This document shows, piece after piece, positions 8,675 through 17,244 of a stretch of DNA of 64,000 bases. The stretch comes from JAXDJH01 sp034663635 (GTDB lineage Bacteria; Actinomycetota; CADDZG01; WHSQ01). The translations under genes were made by a program, and so were the position numbers. The stretch lies in the NCBI GenBank assembly GCA_034663635.1, contig JAXDJH010000017.1, forward strand, positions 98,819-162,818. The letters are read 5' to 3'. The notes under the pieces were generated by a model. It searched no databases, was not told the origin of the DNA, and saw only the letters and a list, made by a program, of their open reading frames with translations. The first letter of the stretch is position 1; each line of letters starts with the position of its first letter.

Positions 8675-10021
8675 GTGAAATCCGACCGCGACCTCGTTCC
8701 TCTGAGAGAAGCGCTCGCGTACTGGTTCCGACTTGGCTTCATCAACTTCGGAGGTCCGGCGGGGCAGATCGCGTTGATGCACTCCGACCTGGTTGACGAG
8801 AAGCGCTGGATCACCGACAACCGATTCCTCCACGCTCTGAATTACTGCATGCTCCTGCCGGGACCCGAGGCTCAGCAGCTTGCGATCTATATCGGATGGC
8901 TTCTGAACGGAACGATCGGCGGCATCGCGGCCGGGATCTTCTTCGTCCTTCCTGCCTTCTTCCTGATCCTTGGACTGTCGTGGACCTACGCCGTACACGG
9001 AGACATCGAGTGGGTCGCCGCGGTGTTCTACGGCTTGCGCTCCGCCGTCATCGGGATCGTGGCCATCGCCGTGATCAGGGTTGGATCGCGCGCCCTCAAG
9101 CACCCTGCGCTTGTGGGTGTCGCGGTAGCCGCGTTCATCGCGATCTTCTTCGTGAAGGTCCCGTTCCCACTCATAGTGCTGGGGGCCGCGCTGATCGGAT
9201 TGATCGGCTCGCGCATCGCCCCGGGCGCGTTCACCGTCGCTTCGCACGGGGCGGCAGACGAGGACGTTCTGATCTCGGATGCGGACGCCTCTCCGCGTGT
9301 CGAGCGGCTCGGCGTGAGGACGCTGAAGGTTCTCGTTGTTGGTCTAGTGGTCTGGTGGGGCCCGCTTCTCGCGGTGATCGCGCTTCGGGGGCCGGACGAC
9401 ACGCTCAGCAAAGAAGCGATCTTCTTTAGTCAAGCCGCGATGGTGACCTTCGGAGGTGCCTACGCGGTCCTTGCTTACATCAACCAGGCGGCCGTGCTGC
9501 ATTTCGGCTGGCTGCTGCCGGGTCAGATGGTGACCGGTCTGGGACTGGCGGAGTCCACTCCGGGACCTCTGATCATGGTCACCGAGTTCGTCGGATTCCT
9601 GGGTGGTTACAGGTTCCCCGGTGGTCTCGATCCGGTAGTGGCGGGCATCCTCGGAGCGACGGTCACGGTTTGGGCAACCTTCGCACCCTGCTTCTTGTGG
9701 ATCTTCCTCGGCGCACCGTTCATCGAACGGCTGAGAGGGAACCGGACGCTGGGGGCCGCGCTGTCTTCGGTGACGGCGGCGGTGGTCGGAGTGATCTTCA
9801 ACCTCGCGGTGACCTTCGCGATCGCTGCACTTTTCAAACAGACGAATCGCGGCGAGCTACTCGGGTTCACGTTCCCTGTCCCAGCGCTGGACTCGATCGA
9901 CCTCATCGCGCTCGCGATCGCGGTTGGCGCGTTCGTGGCCTTATGGAGGTTCCGCGTGAACGTGCTGTGGGTTGTCGGAGGCAGCGCCCTCGCCGGGGTG
10001 GTCTACCAACTCATCCACTGA
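8675..10021 (+). CDS. chrA: Chromate transporter (ChrA/CHR family, two-domain)
   Basis: 448 aa, 12-14 predicted helices in two homologous halves, as in long-chain CHR proteins. The first half carries the signature FINFGGPAGQIALMH, NALNY-type segment and LLPGPEAQQLAIYIGW; the second repeats it as TFGGAYAVLAYINQ and LAESTPGPLIMVTEFVGF. Family members export chromate, probably by proton antiport; sulphate interplay is known. The GTG start follows azlD by 14 bp, so the three genes are probably one transcript. No chromate regulator is nearby. Confidence 0.92.
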   Translation: MKSDRDLVPLREALAYWFRLGFINFGGPAGQIALMHSDLVDEKRWITDNRFLHALNYCMLLPGPEAQQLAIYIGWLLNGTIGGIAAGIFFVLPAFFLILGLSWTYAVHGDIEWVAAVFYGLRSAVIGIVAIAVIRVGSRALKHPALVGVAVAAFIAIFFVKVPFPLIVLGAALIGLIGSRIAPGAFTVASHGAADEDVLISDADASPRVERLGVRTLKVLVVGLVVWWGPLLAVIALRGPDDTLSKEAIFFSQAAMVTFGGAYAVLAYINQAAVLHFGWLLPGQMVTGLGLAESTPGPLIMVTEFVGFLGGYRFPGGLDPVVAGILGATVTVWATFAPCFLWIFLGAPFIERLRGNRTLGAALSSVTAAVVGVIFNLAVTFAIAALFKQTNRGELLGFTFPVPALDSIDLIALAIAVGAFVALWRFRVNVLWVVGGSALAGVVYQLIH

Positions 10022-10044
10022 GTCGGCGTGTCGCGTTTCGATGG

Positions 10045-10734
10045 TCAGGCCGAGTCTTGCGCCGTTCGCTGGGGCCGGCTCTCGAGGTAGTCGGACGCGG
10101 TACCGCTAAAGCCTTTCCAAAGAAGGTCGGTGAGATAAGTCACGAGGCGCTCGCGGGGCATCGAACGATTCTGCAGCCACCAGTCTCCGGCGAGCTCTAC
10201 GAAGCCGACGATCCCGTGAGCCCATGGTTCGGCCGGGCCCGAGTCGAGCCCGTTGCTCCGCAACTCTTCGCCGAGGACGATCGCGACTTCGTTGGCAACC
10301 TGTCCTATGAAGTCCGACACCGTCGCCTGAGCCTCGGGATGTTCGCCGACCGCGCGATGCATGAGGAACCGATAGACCTCTTGGTTGTCCTCGACGAACG
10401 TCATGTAGGTGTCGATCGTCGCCTGGATGCGCGGGCGGCCGGGTGCCTCATCGACAAGGGCGGTTCGAAGGTTCTCCATGAGTTGGCGGACGTACCGCTC
10501 GGCGATGGCTTGGTAGAGGCCTCCCTTGTCCCCGAAGATCCGATAGAGGACGGGCTTGGCGATCCCCGACTCCGCCGCGATCTGGTTCACCGAGGCGCCC
10601 GGGCCCTCTCTCCGAACCACCCGGTCGGCCACCTCGAGGATCTCGGCTCGCTTCCGAGCCCGTCGCTCGATCACCTCTGGGCTGTTGCGCCGCCCCCTAG
10701 AAGTTGTCGGTTTTGACGGGCGAGGAGTGGGCAT
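10045..10734 (-). CDS. TetR/AcrR-family transcriptional regulator
   Basis: 229 aa from the ATG at 10734; an in-frame ATG at 10767 would start within the operator. The helix-turn-helix spans about residues 34-80 (ILEVADRVVRREG, SVNQIAAESGIAKPVLYRIFGDKGGLY), and the C-terminal ligand domain has no obvious identity. Its promoter region is a 33-bp near-perfect palindrome shared with the divergent membrane-protein gene, so it most likely represses itself and that gene. Confidence 0.92.
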   Translation of the reverse strand: MPTPRPSKPTTSRGRRNSPEVIERRARKRAEILEVADRVVRREGPGASVNQIAAESGIAKPVLYRIFGDKGGLYQAIAERYVRQLMENLRTALVDEAPGRPRIQATIDTYMTFVEDNQEVYRFLMHRAVGEHPEAQATVSDFIGQVANEVAIVLGEELRSNGLDSGPAEPWAHGIVGFVELAGDWWLQNRSMPRERLVTYLTDLLWKGFSGTASDYLESRPQRTAQDSA

Positions 10735-10766
10735 GTTACCAATGGTATCAGATACCACTGGTAACA
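10734..10766. promoter_or_regulatory. TetR operator: 16-bp arms around one base
   Basis: TGTTACCAATGGTATC and GATACCACTGGTAACA are reverse complements apart from one base, centred on 10750. The site touches the TetR start codon on one side and lies 20 bp from the divergent gene on the other. The size and symmetry fit a TetR dimer or pair of dimers. Confidence 0.85.
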
Positions 10767-10785
10767 CCTAAGGAGAGATGCGACC

Positions 10786-12618
10786 ATGAGCGGAACCCTG
10801 ATGCTATTCGCCGACGGCGAGCCGGCCGCGGGAGCTGCGATCAGCGACGTGATCGTCGCGTCTCTCGTCGGATTGGCGATGCTGGTTGCCTTCGTGGCCT
10901 TTGGCTATGCCCACCGGTCGGGGCGGACCGGCCTGCTCACGAAGCTCGGCGGATTCTCGGAGCGCGTCTCGGGTCTCCCAGCATGGGCCGCATTGCCCGC
11001 CGCGGTGGCGGGAGGCTCGCTGTTGATAGCGGTCTTCGGTTTCTACGCGGATGTCGCATCCCATATCGACGACGGCAGGGACCCTGGTCCCTTCGCGAAC
11101 CCCTTCCACTACTTCATCATCTTCGGGCTTCTCGGGATCGCGCTTGCCGGCGCGCTGTCGATCCTCATCGGAACGTCAGACGAAGGCAACAGCGAAGAGA
11201 ACAGTGCGGTGCGCATCGGTAAGGGAGGTCGAGCTCCCGTCGGAGGGATCCTCATGCTCATCTGCGGATCGATTGCAGTAGCGGGCTTCCCTCTTGATGA
11301 CGTCTGGCATCGCATCTTCGGCCAAGACGTCACGTTGTGGAGCCCCACCCACCTTCAGATGGTGGGGGGCGCGGCCCTCTCCACGCTCGCGTTGATGGTG
11401 CTCATGACCGAGGGCTATCGCTCGCCGACGGCCAATCCTTCCAAGGGCATTCGTTTTACCGAGCCCGTCCTTATCGGGGCGTTCCTCGTCGGTCTGTCCG
11501 CGTTCCAAGCGGAGTTCGATTACTCGGTTCCACAGTTCAGGTTGCTATTCCACCCCGTGCTGCTGATGTTGTGCGCGGGAGCCGCGCTCGTTCCTGCCCG
11601 GATCCGTCTGGGCGCGGGCGGCGCGCTCAAGGCGGTTCTTACGTTCATCGTGATCCGAGGCACGCTAAGTCTCGCGATCGGGCCGGGTCTGGGACACACG
11701 ATGCCCCACTTCCCCCTCTATCTCGCCGAGGCGCTCGCGATCGAGGCGGTTGCCCGTTTCGTGTCGACCGAGCGACAACTCACCTTCGGTGCGATCGCAG
11801 GGGTTGCGATCGGAACGTTCGGCCTTGCAGGGGAGTGGATCTGGAGCCATCTCTGGATGACGATGCCGTGGACTTCGGCTCTGGTCCCCGAGGGGATCGT
11901 CTTCGGTTTCATCGCAGCTGTCGCCGGCGGCGTGCTCGGTGGGTACATCGCTCGCGCACTGACCGAGCCATCGAGCCCAAGGCAGGTCGGCTCGTTCGCT
12001 CTCGCCGCGGCAACGACTCTCGCCATCCTGGCTTGCATGTCGATCCCGCTGCCTAGAAGCGCCGATGTGAACGCTTCGGCTTCGATGGAGCTCACTCCGG
12101 TGGATGGTCGGCCGGGATGGGTTGACGCGCGAATAGCGCTAGATCCAGCAACAACGGCTGAGGGGGCCGAGTGGTTCAACGTTACTGCGTGGCAAGGAGG
12201 AGGTTCGGTGATCTCCGAACCGATCGAGACCGCGCCGGGCGTTTACACGACGTCGGACCCGATCCCTGTAAATGGAGAATGGAAGTCACTCATCAGGTTG
12301 CAACGCGACTCGTCGGTGATGGCGCTGCCGATCTACATGCCGAAGGACGCGGTGATCGGAGCGAGTGAGGTTCCTGCGGAGCCGAGCTTCACCCGTCGGT
12401 TCGGTTCCGATCAGAAGCTGCTCCTGCGAGAGGCGAAGGAAGTGTCCTCGGTTCTTACTTACGGTGCCTCTTCGGCCCTTACAGCCATAGCCATCCTCTG
12501 GGTTCTGACACTTGGTTGGGGTCTCCGCCGACTCGACCGCGTCGGCTACCAGCCAAGTGCTTCGAGCACCTCAAGAGTTACGTCCCGGAGCAGAGCATCG
12601 TCGTTGACGACACGATGA
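10786..12618 (+). CDS. Uncharacterised polytopic membrane protein with external C-terminal domain
   Basis: 610 aa. About twelve hydrophobic helices occupy residues 15-425, then a polar domain of about 115 residues (WFNVTAWQGGGSV, TSDPIPVNGEWK, ALPIYMPKD), one more helix near residue 565 and a basic tail. Conserved-looking His and acidic residues sit at helix ends (SHIDDGRD, NPFHYF, DDVWHRIFGQD, SPTHLQ, WIWSHLW), which suggests metal binding. The external domain looks like a beta-sandwich of FixH/YtkA style, but this is a guess. I cannot name a family. It is divergent from, and probably repressed by, the TetR gene; its end overlaps the convergent kinase gene by 73 bp. Confidence 0.7.
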   Translation: MSGTLMLFADGEPAAGAAISDVIVASLVGLAMLVAFVAFGYAHRSGRTGLLTKLGGFSERVSGLPAWAALPAAVAGGSLLIAVFGFYADVASHIDDGRDPGPFANPFHYFIIFGLLGIALAGALSILIGTSDEGNSEENSAVRIGKGGRAPVGGILMLICGSIAVAGFPLDDVWHRIFGQDVTLWSPTHLQMVGGAALSTLALMVLMTEGYRSPTANPSKGIRFTEPVLIGAFLVGLSAFQAEFDYSVPQFRLLFHPVLLMLCAGAALVPARIRLGAGGALKAVLTFIVIRGTLSLAIGPGLGHTMPHFPLYLAEALAIEAVARFVSTERQLTFGAIAGVAIGTFGLAGEWIWSHLWMTMPWTSALVPEGIVFGFIAAVAGGVLGGYIARALTEPSSPRQVGSFALAAATTLAILACMSIPLPRSADVNASASMELTPVDGRPGWVDARIALDPATTAEGAEWFNVTAWQGGGSVISEPIETAPGVYTTSDPIPVNGEWKSLIRLQRDSSVMALPIYMPKDAVIGASEVPAEPSFTRRFGSDQKLLLREAKEVSSVLTYGASSALTAIAILWVLTLGWGLRRLDRVGYQPSASSTSRVTSRSRASSLTTR

Positions 12619-13070
12619 TCTTCTAGTCGGGCTTGCTCCAAGATCGCGTCGAACTCAAGCGACTCCTTCAAGTGGCCCTCGAGGATCGCTCCTGTATCGC
12701 GCTTGCGTAATCGCTCGGCAACCGTTTCGGGAGAACTGGTGACTCGCACGATGGTTATCTCGGCGTCGGGTAGAGCGCGTCGGAGGTCGTCAACGTGCCC
12801 TCGGGTCTGGATCACTCGGGCGAGTACGAAGCAGTCGGCTCCGGCCGCAATGAAGTTGGGCCAGACAGCTTTCAGATTGCGGGTGATCAGTTCTTCGACG
12901 TCTTCGTGATCCCCGCCCGGTCGCGCCATCCAACCCAGCCAGTCGAGATCAACAACCGCAGCTGTTCTGCCGCGGTCCGCCAGCACTTCGCCGAGATCGG
13001 CGGCGAGGGCAGTCTTGCCCGAACCGATGGTGCCGGTGATCACAACGGTTGGGACGGGTCGTTTGTTCAT
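12546..13070 (-). CDS. P-loop nucleoside/adenylylsulfate-kinase-like protein
   Basis: 174 aa. Walker A is GTIGSGKTA at residues 13-21, and VVDLDWLGW is a Walker-B-like strand. The rest (PETVAERLRKRDTG, a lid-like Arg cluster) fits small kinases of the AAA_33/zeta-toxin/APS-kinase group, which phosphorylate small molecules. The substrate is unknown. It converges on the membrane-protein gene and overlaps its last 73 bp, which is a long overlap but both frames look coding. Confidence 0.75.
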   Translation of the reverse strand: MNKRPVPTVVITGTIGSGKTALAADLGEVLADRGRTAAVVDLDWLGWMARPGGDHEDVEELITRNLKAVWPNFIAAGADCFVLARVIQTRGHVDDLRRALPDAEITIVRVTSSPETVAERLRKRDTGAILEGHLKESLEFDAILEQARLEDHRVVNDDALLRDVTLEVLEALGW

Positions 13071-13160
13071 CCGTTCATTCTCTTTCAGGCGCGGGTACGC
13101 TGCCTGGTGGTGTGCCGGGAAGTCTGGTCGGCGTCGGGTTGACGCGCGACTGGAGGAACC

Positions 13161-14276
13161 TTGGCACCACGACTCTCTAAGCCGGTAAGTCTCCTGCTCG
13201 TCGCCATCGTTCTGGCTCTACTCTGGGCCACAGGGGCATCCGACTCCTACAACTCATTCTGGACGCGCTCGATCATCGGCCGTCTCGGACCCTTCCCACA
13301 CCTAAACCTGCGCGATGTCGTCAACGAGGGTCTGATGACTCTCTTCTTCCTTGTCGTCTCCCTCGACATCCGGCGAGAGCTTTTCGACGGCGAGCTCAGT
13401 CACCCGATGTCAGCGGCCCTTCCTCTGATCGCAGCTGCGGGCGGAGTGGTGATGCCTGCTTTGGTCTATCTCGCGTTCAACGGGGGAACCGAAGCCGCAG
13501 GAGGTTGGGCGATCCCGACCGCCACCGACATCGCGTTCGTGGCGGGAGCGCTCGCGCTTGCCGGGCGATCCGCTCCGCGACCTCTGAAGGTGTTTCTCAT
13601 AGCGCTCGCGATAGCGGACGACATCGCAGCAATCGCGATCATCGCGATCTTCTACAGCAGTGACCTCTACACCCCGGCTCTGTTCGCCGCTCTGATCGCC
13701 ATCGCGATACTGGTCGCGCTACGTCGATCATCCGAACGATCCCCGATTCTCTACGCGATCGTGGGGATCTGGTTGTGGCTTGCATTCTTGGCCTCCGGGG
13801 TCAACGCGACCCTCGCTGGGGTGGTGATCGCGTTGGTTATTCCTATTCCGAGAGGCAGTCGGCGATCGGGTTCGAACCTTGAGGATCAACTCAACAAGTG
13901 GAGCGGCCTGGTCATAGTTCCTGCGTTCGCGCTCGCGAATGCGGGTCTCGATCTTTCCGCTCTCTCTTACGGCTCCATCCTTGATTCGCGCGTCACTCTC
14001 GGCGTGAGCCTTGGGCTCGTGATCGGTAAGCCGGTGGGGATCGCGACCAGCGCGGCGCTTGCGATCCGCCTGAAACTCGCTCGCTTGCCGGACGGCGTGA
14101 GGTGGCCACAGGTCATCGGCGCCGCGGCCCTGGGAGGGATCGGGTTCACGATCTCGCTTCTGGTGGCGACACTGTCGTTCGAATCTTCCGTGTTGTCCGA
14201 GGCGAGACTCGGGATCCTCTTGGGATCGGTGGTGTCGGCCGTACTCGGTGTGACTCTTCTTCAGCGAGCGAAGTAA
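13161..14276 (+). CDS. nhaA: Na+/H+ antiporter NhaA
   Basis: 371 aa starting at TTG, with GGAGGAACC directly upstream. The E. coli NhaA landmarks are present: the two neighbouring aspartates of the ion site (ADDIAAI, Asp153-Asp154), the Thr-Asp pair of the broken helix (TATDIAF, residues 121-127), and NEGLMTLFFLVVSLDIRREL near the N-terminus. It exchanges sodium for protons across the cytoplasmic membrane and sets internal pH. It is monocistronic, with a convergent SRPBCC gene overlapping its last 16 bp. Confidence 0.95.
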   Translation: MAPRLSKPVSLLLVAIVLALLWATGASDSYNSFWTRSIIGRLGPFPHLNLRDVVNEGLMTLFFLVVSLDIRRELFDGELSHPMSAALPLIAAAGGVVMPALVYLAFNGGTEAAGGWAIPTATDIAFVAGALALAGRSAPRPLKVFLIALAIADDIAAIAIIAIFYSSDLYTPALFAALIAIAILVALRRSSERSPILYAIVGIWLWLAFLASGVNATLAGVVIALVIPIPRGSRRSGSNLEDQLNKWSGLVIVPAFALANAGLDLSALSYGSILDSRVTLGVSLGLVIGKPVGIATSAALAIRLKLARLPDGVRWPQVIGAAALGGIGFTISLLVATLSFESSVLSEARLGILLGSVVSAVLGVTLLQRAK

Positions 14277-14749
14277 GCGCGCAGTCGCTTATGGCGATGA
14301 TTGAAGATCGCCCGCACGATTGCGGTTGCCGCACGTAGCCCTCCGGGGATGATGCGAAAGAACACGCGCGGCACGAACGCCAGGCGGTCGGTCACGATGC
14401 TTCCCGATCCGCGAGGCTCGACCGTTCGCTCGTGTTGCCACGAAGTCATGCTGCCGAGCCTCGATCGCTCGAGGAAACGAAAACCCGGGCCTCGTTCCGC
14501 GAGCGTCAGGTCGTCGTAGTCGAAGGGGATGAAGCCGAAGGCCAGCACCCAGCTACGGCCGATCTTCTCGTCGAGTGGGACCGTCGCTATCGACAGGTTC
14601 TTCGACCCTCTCGGCATCGTCATCTTCATCAACGGACCGAGCTCATAGTTGATGCCTTCAGGTGTGGTCACCCTCGCCCACACCTGATCGGGGCTCGCTC
14701 CGAGCTCGCTCGATACCTCAACGAATCCGTTCGTCGCATTTCCTTTCAC
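14261..14749 (-). CDS. SRPBCC-family (polyketide cyclase/START-like) protein
   Basis: 162 aa from a GTG chosen because the fold begins there (FVEVSSELGASPDQVWARVTTPEG); a longer frame adds 32 residues of low-complexity Arg/Ser and crosses the next gene's promoter. The layout of an N-terminal strand, Asp-Pro-Val-type Trp turn and C-terminal helix (LRAATAIVRAIFNHRHKRLRAYF) fits SRPBCC ligand-binding proteins. The ligand is unknown. It overlaps the 3' end of nhaA. Confidence 0.7.
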   Translation of the reverse strand: MKGNATNGFVEVSSELGASPDQVWARVTTPEGINYELGPLMKMTMPRGSKNLSIATVPLDEKIGRSWVLAFGFIPFDYDDLTLAERGPGFRFLERSRLGSMTSWQHERTVEPRGSGSIVTDRLAFVPRVFFRIIPGGLRAATAIVRAIFNHRHKRLRAYFAR

Positions 14750-14855
14750 CCGCCGGATGGTAGTTCTCGTCGCGCTACGCGGTCGTGAAGATGCAGCGCG
14801 TAGGGCCGCGTCTAGTGAGGAAGGAATTGGTAGTCGCGCGTCCAAGCTTCATCCC

Positions 14856-15470
14856 ATGGCGGATCCAGACATCGACTTGAACCAAGCTCTACATGACCTC
14901 GCGAATCCCATGGCGGCCGCGAAGGGCTACCTCGAGATCGCTATCAAGCACTGGGACGATCTCGCCGACGACCGTCGGCTGGAGATGGTCGCTCGGTCTT
15001 TGCTCGGGATCAACCAACTCGGCTTCGTGTTGGAGCGCCTGAACGCGCGCTCGATCGCCGGAGGAGATGGCCGCTCCAAACAAGCGCGACTCGGCAAGCG
15101 ACCCGAGCTTGTTGCTTTCGAAGTCGACCCCACCGCGGAAGGGAGCAAGGCGCGGGTAACGCTTCGCCACAGCGGCTCGAGCCTCGTGGGTGAATGCGAC
15201 CGTCGAGCTCGCGTCGACCACGCGGTTGCGGCGCTCGCAACCGTCGAAGCATTGAAGCCGATCCTTGATGTTCCGATCAACGTCCTAAACGCGGGTGTAC
15301 TTCAGATCGGGGACACGCCTTTCGCTGTGGTCTCTGCGCAAAGAGAAGCAGAGATCCTCGTCGGATCCGCTGCGATCGAAGGCGACCTCAACGTGGCGAT
15401 CGCGCGCGCGACCCTCGACGCGATGAACCGCTTCCTCGCGATCGAACGCGAAGACGCGGCCGCTCGCTGA
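14856..15470 (+). CDS. HisKA-like dimerisation/phosphotransfer protein with unassigned C-terminal domain
   Basis: 204 aa from ATG 14856. Residues about 8-65 resemble a DHp helix pair with an H box (LHDLANPMAAAKGYLEIA), but no ATPase domain follows. Instead residues 100-200 form an alpha/beta domain (ARVTLRHSGSSLVGEC, AVAALATVEALKPIL, VAIARATLDAMNRFL). I have the impression that such domains occur in other actinobacterial signalling proteins, but I cannot name it. It lies 214 bp ahead of a PAS-GAF histidine kinase on the same strand and may receive phosphate from it. Confidence 0.55.
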   Translation: MADPDIDLNQALHDLANPMAAAKGYLEIAIKHWDDLADDRRLEMVARSLLGINQLGFVLERLNARSIAGGDGRSKQARLGKRPELVAFEVDPTAEGSKARVTLRHSGSSLVGECDRRARVDHAVAALATVEALKPILDVPINVLNAGVLQIGDTPFAVVSAQREAEILVGSAAIEGDLNVAIARATLDAMNRFLAIEREDAAAR

Positions 15471-15485
15471 TCGGTTCTTCTCAAA

Positions 15486-15500
15486 CCCGGTCTAACCGGG
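15486..15500. terminator. Short hairpin after the HisKA-like gene
   Basis: CCCGGT-CTA-ACCGGG, a six-base-pair stem 15 bp past the stop codon, followed by a weak T stretch. It may end the upstream transcript. Confidence 0.35.
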
Positions 15501-15615
15501 ACATCTTTGCCCTCTCGCGCCCGGCGGCCATGGTCCTGGTAGTCCCCCTGAGGTAGGACCTAGATGGCACGAGCGACCTATTTAGATGAGCCCTTAGACA
15601 CCTGATTATTGGAGG

Positions 15616-15654
15616 CCGACCGAGCGCGCCTGTCGCGCGCCATCATTCGGTCGG
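15616..15654 (+). promoter_or_regulatory. Nested hairpin in the leader of the sensor kinase
   Basis: Outer arms CCGACCGA/TCGGTCGG (8 bp, perfect) enclose an inner hairpin GCGCG/CGCGC. The 3' arm runs into the GGGAGGG Shine-Dalgarno at 15653-15659, so folding would partly hide the ribosome-binding site of the short leader ORF that follows. Confidence 0.4.
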
Positions 15655-15662
15655 GAGGGTGG

Positions 15663-15695
15663 ATGGAAATCGTCATCGGTACTCGTGACCGCTGA
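15663..15695 (+). CDS. Possible 10-aa leader peptide overlapping the sensor-kinase start
   Basis: ATG with the best ribosome-binding site of the region (GGGAGGG, 3 bases upstream of the GGATG) encodes MEIVIGTRDR and stops at 15695, 11 bp inside the kinase gene, which itself has no clear Shine-Dalgarno. This geometry fits translational coupling. It could equally be chance; no family can be recognised at this length. Confidence 0.3.
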   Translation: MEIVIGTRDR

Positions 15696-17244
15696 GTCGC
15701 CGCTTCGTCGCGGGGTGATCGGCGAACTTTTCTGGGCGATCTCCGATGGCGTCATCCTGATCGATCCTGATGGGATCGTGGGCTGGAATCCGGTTGCCGA
15801 GCAGATGTTTGATGTTCCAGCCGACGAAGCGACCAAGCCGGGTTTTTCGCTGTCGAAGCTCTTCGGACACCACTCCACTCGCTTCGATGAGATCGTCGAG
15901 ACGAACGAACGGGAGATCTTCGAACGGATAGGTCCCCACGAACTCTCACTGGAGGTGTCCTCTCGATCGCTCAGTTCGGACTCCGACACCCGGGTCGTGG
16001 TCATGCGCAACGTGACTGCGGAGCGAAGGCATCTTCAACGGCTCTTGAAACTGAACGAGATGGCGCGCTTGGTGTTGTCGGAGGATTCGCTGGAATCTGT
16101 TCTTCAACAGATCGTTGATGCCGCGAAAGAACTGACGGACGCTGACTACAGCGCACTCCTGATGCTCCGCGACGAGACGGGCGTCGAGGTATCGAGGTTC
16201 ATCTACAACGCTCCGCGGGAGTTGTTCCCAGACAGTCTCCCCCGCGCGGTGGGACTGCTCTCGGTGCCGCTACAGACGCGATCGCCTGCACGTCTGGAGG
16301 ACATCAGGGGCCATCCCGCCGGCGTTGGCATCCCGGTCGAGCATCCACCGATAGGCCCTCTTCTCGCCGTTCCCCTCATCTTTCGAGACGTCGTACTCGG
16401 CGAACTCGCGGTGGCGAACTCTCCAGACCGCAGCGCGTTCGATGAGACGGACGAGGGCGTGCTGACCGAATTGGCTCTCCATGCTGCTGAAGCGGTGCGG
16501 ATCGCGAAGGCGAAAGAACAGACGATGGAGAGCGAGGAATCCCGCAGGGCACTCATCGATGTTCTTCGTCATGACATCGCGACGCCCATAGCCGTCGCGC
16601 GAGGCTGTGTCGACCAACTCGCCAACCGGCTCGACAAGTTGACCGAGGAGCAGAAGAACAACGTGTTGTCCGCTCTCGAGCGGGCGGTGATCGGTCTTGA
16701 ACGTCTGTCCGCAAACCTCCGCTCGGACGTCAAGTTGGAGGACACGGGGCTTCACGCGGATTTCGTAGAGATCCACCCCAACACTCTGCTCATGGATGTG
16801 CGGGGTGACATCGAGGACTTCGCATCCCAGCGGGGGGTGAAGATGCATTTCGATTCCGACGGAGGTGTTCCCCCGACATTTCTCGGTTCGCCTCTTCTCG
16901 TTAGGCAGGCGATAGAGAACCTGCTGACCAACGCCGTCAAGTACTCATCGGCGGGCTCGTCGGTCTCCGTTACGACGAGGCTGGAAGGCGGATCGATCCG
17001 ATTCGATGTGCGAGATGAGGGGCCGGGCATCCCCGCAGACGAGCAAGCAACGCTGTTCGAGCGCTTCGGGAAGGGTCCAGGCCAAAGTAAGGTCGGAGCG
17101 GGCCTCGGTCTTGGTCTGTCGATAGTCAGACGGGTCGCGGAGGCTCACGGCGGAGCGGTGGGTGTAACGAGTCGCCCCGGTCATGGCAGCACATTCTGGA
17201 TCACGTTCCCCTGCGAAGCGGCCGAGGCCGCGTCTAACGCTTAG
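15685..17244 (+). CDS. Soluble PAS-GAF sensor histidine kinase
   Basis: 519 aa, GTG start, no transmembrane segment. A PAS domain spans about residues 12-110 (ISDGVILIDPDGIVGWNPVAEQMF), a GAF domain about 130-280 (PRAVGLLSVPLQ, LAVPLIFRDVVLGELAV), then a HisKA helix with H box VLRHDIATPIAVARG and an HATPase with QAIENLLTNAVKYS, DEGPGIP and VGAGLGLGLSIV. It is a cytosolic kinase sensing an internal ligand, redox state or light. No response regulator is adjacent; the HisKA-like protein upstream may be a partner. Confidence 0.92.
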   Translation: MTAESPLRRGVIGELFWAISDGVILIDPDGIVGWNPVAEQMFDVPADEATKPGFSLSKLFGHHSTRFDEIVETNEREIFERIGPHELSLEVSSRSLSSDSDTRVVVMRNVTAERRHLQRLLKLNEMARLVLSEDSLESVLQQIVDAAKELTDADYSALLMLRDETGVEVSRFIYNAPRELFPDSLPRAVGLLSVPLQTRSPARLEDIRGHPAGVGIPVEHPPIGPLLAVPLIFRDVVLGELAVANSPDRSAFDETDEGVLTELALHAAEAVRIAKAKEQTMESEESRRALIDVLRHDIATPIAVARGCVDQLANRLDKLTEEQKNNVLSALERAVIGLERLSANLRSDVKLEDTGLHADFVEIHPNTLLMDVRGDIEDFASQRGVKMHFDSDGGVPPTFLGSPLLVRQAIENLLTNAVKYSSAGSSVSVTTRLEGGSIRFDVRDEGPGIPADEQATLFERFGKGPGQSKVGAGLGLGLSIVRRVAEAHGGAVGVTSRPGHGSTFWITFPCEAAEAASNA

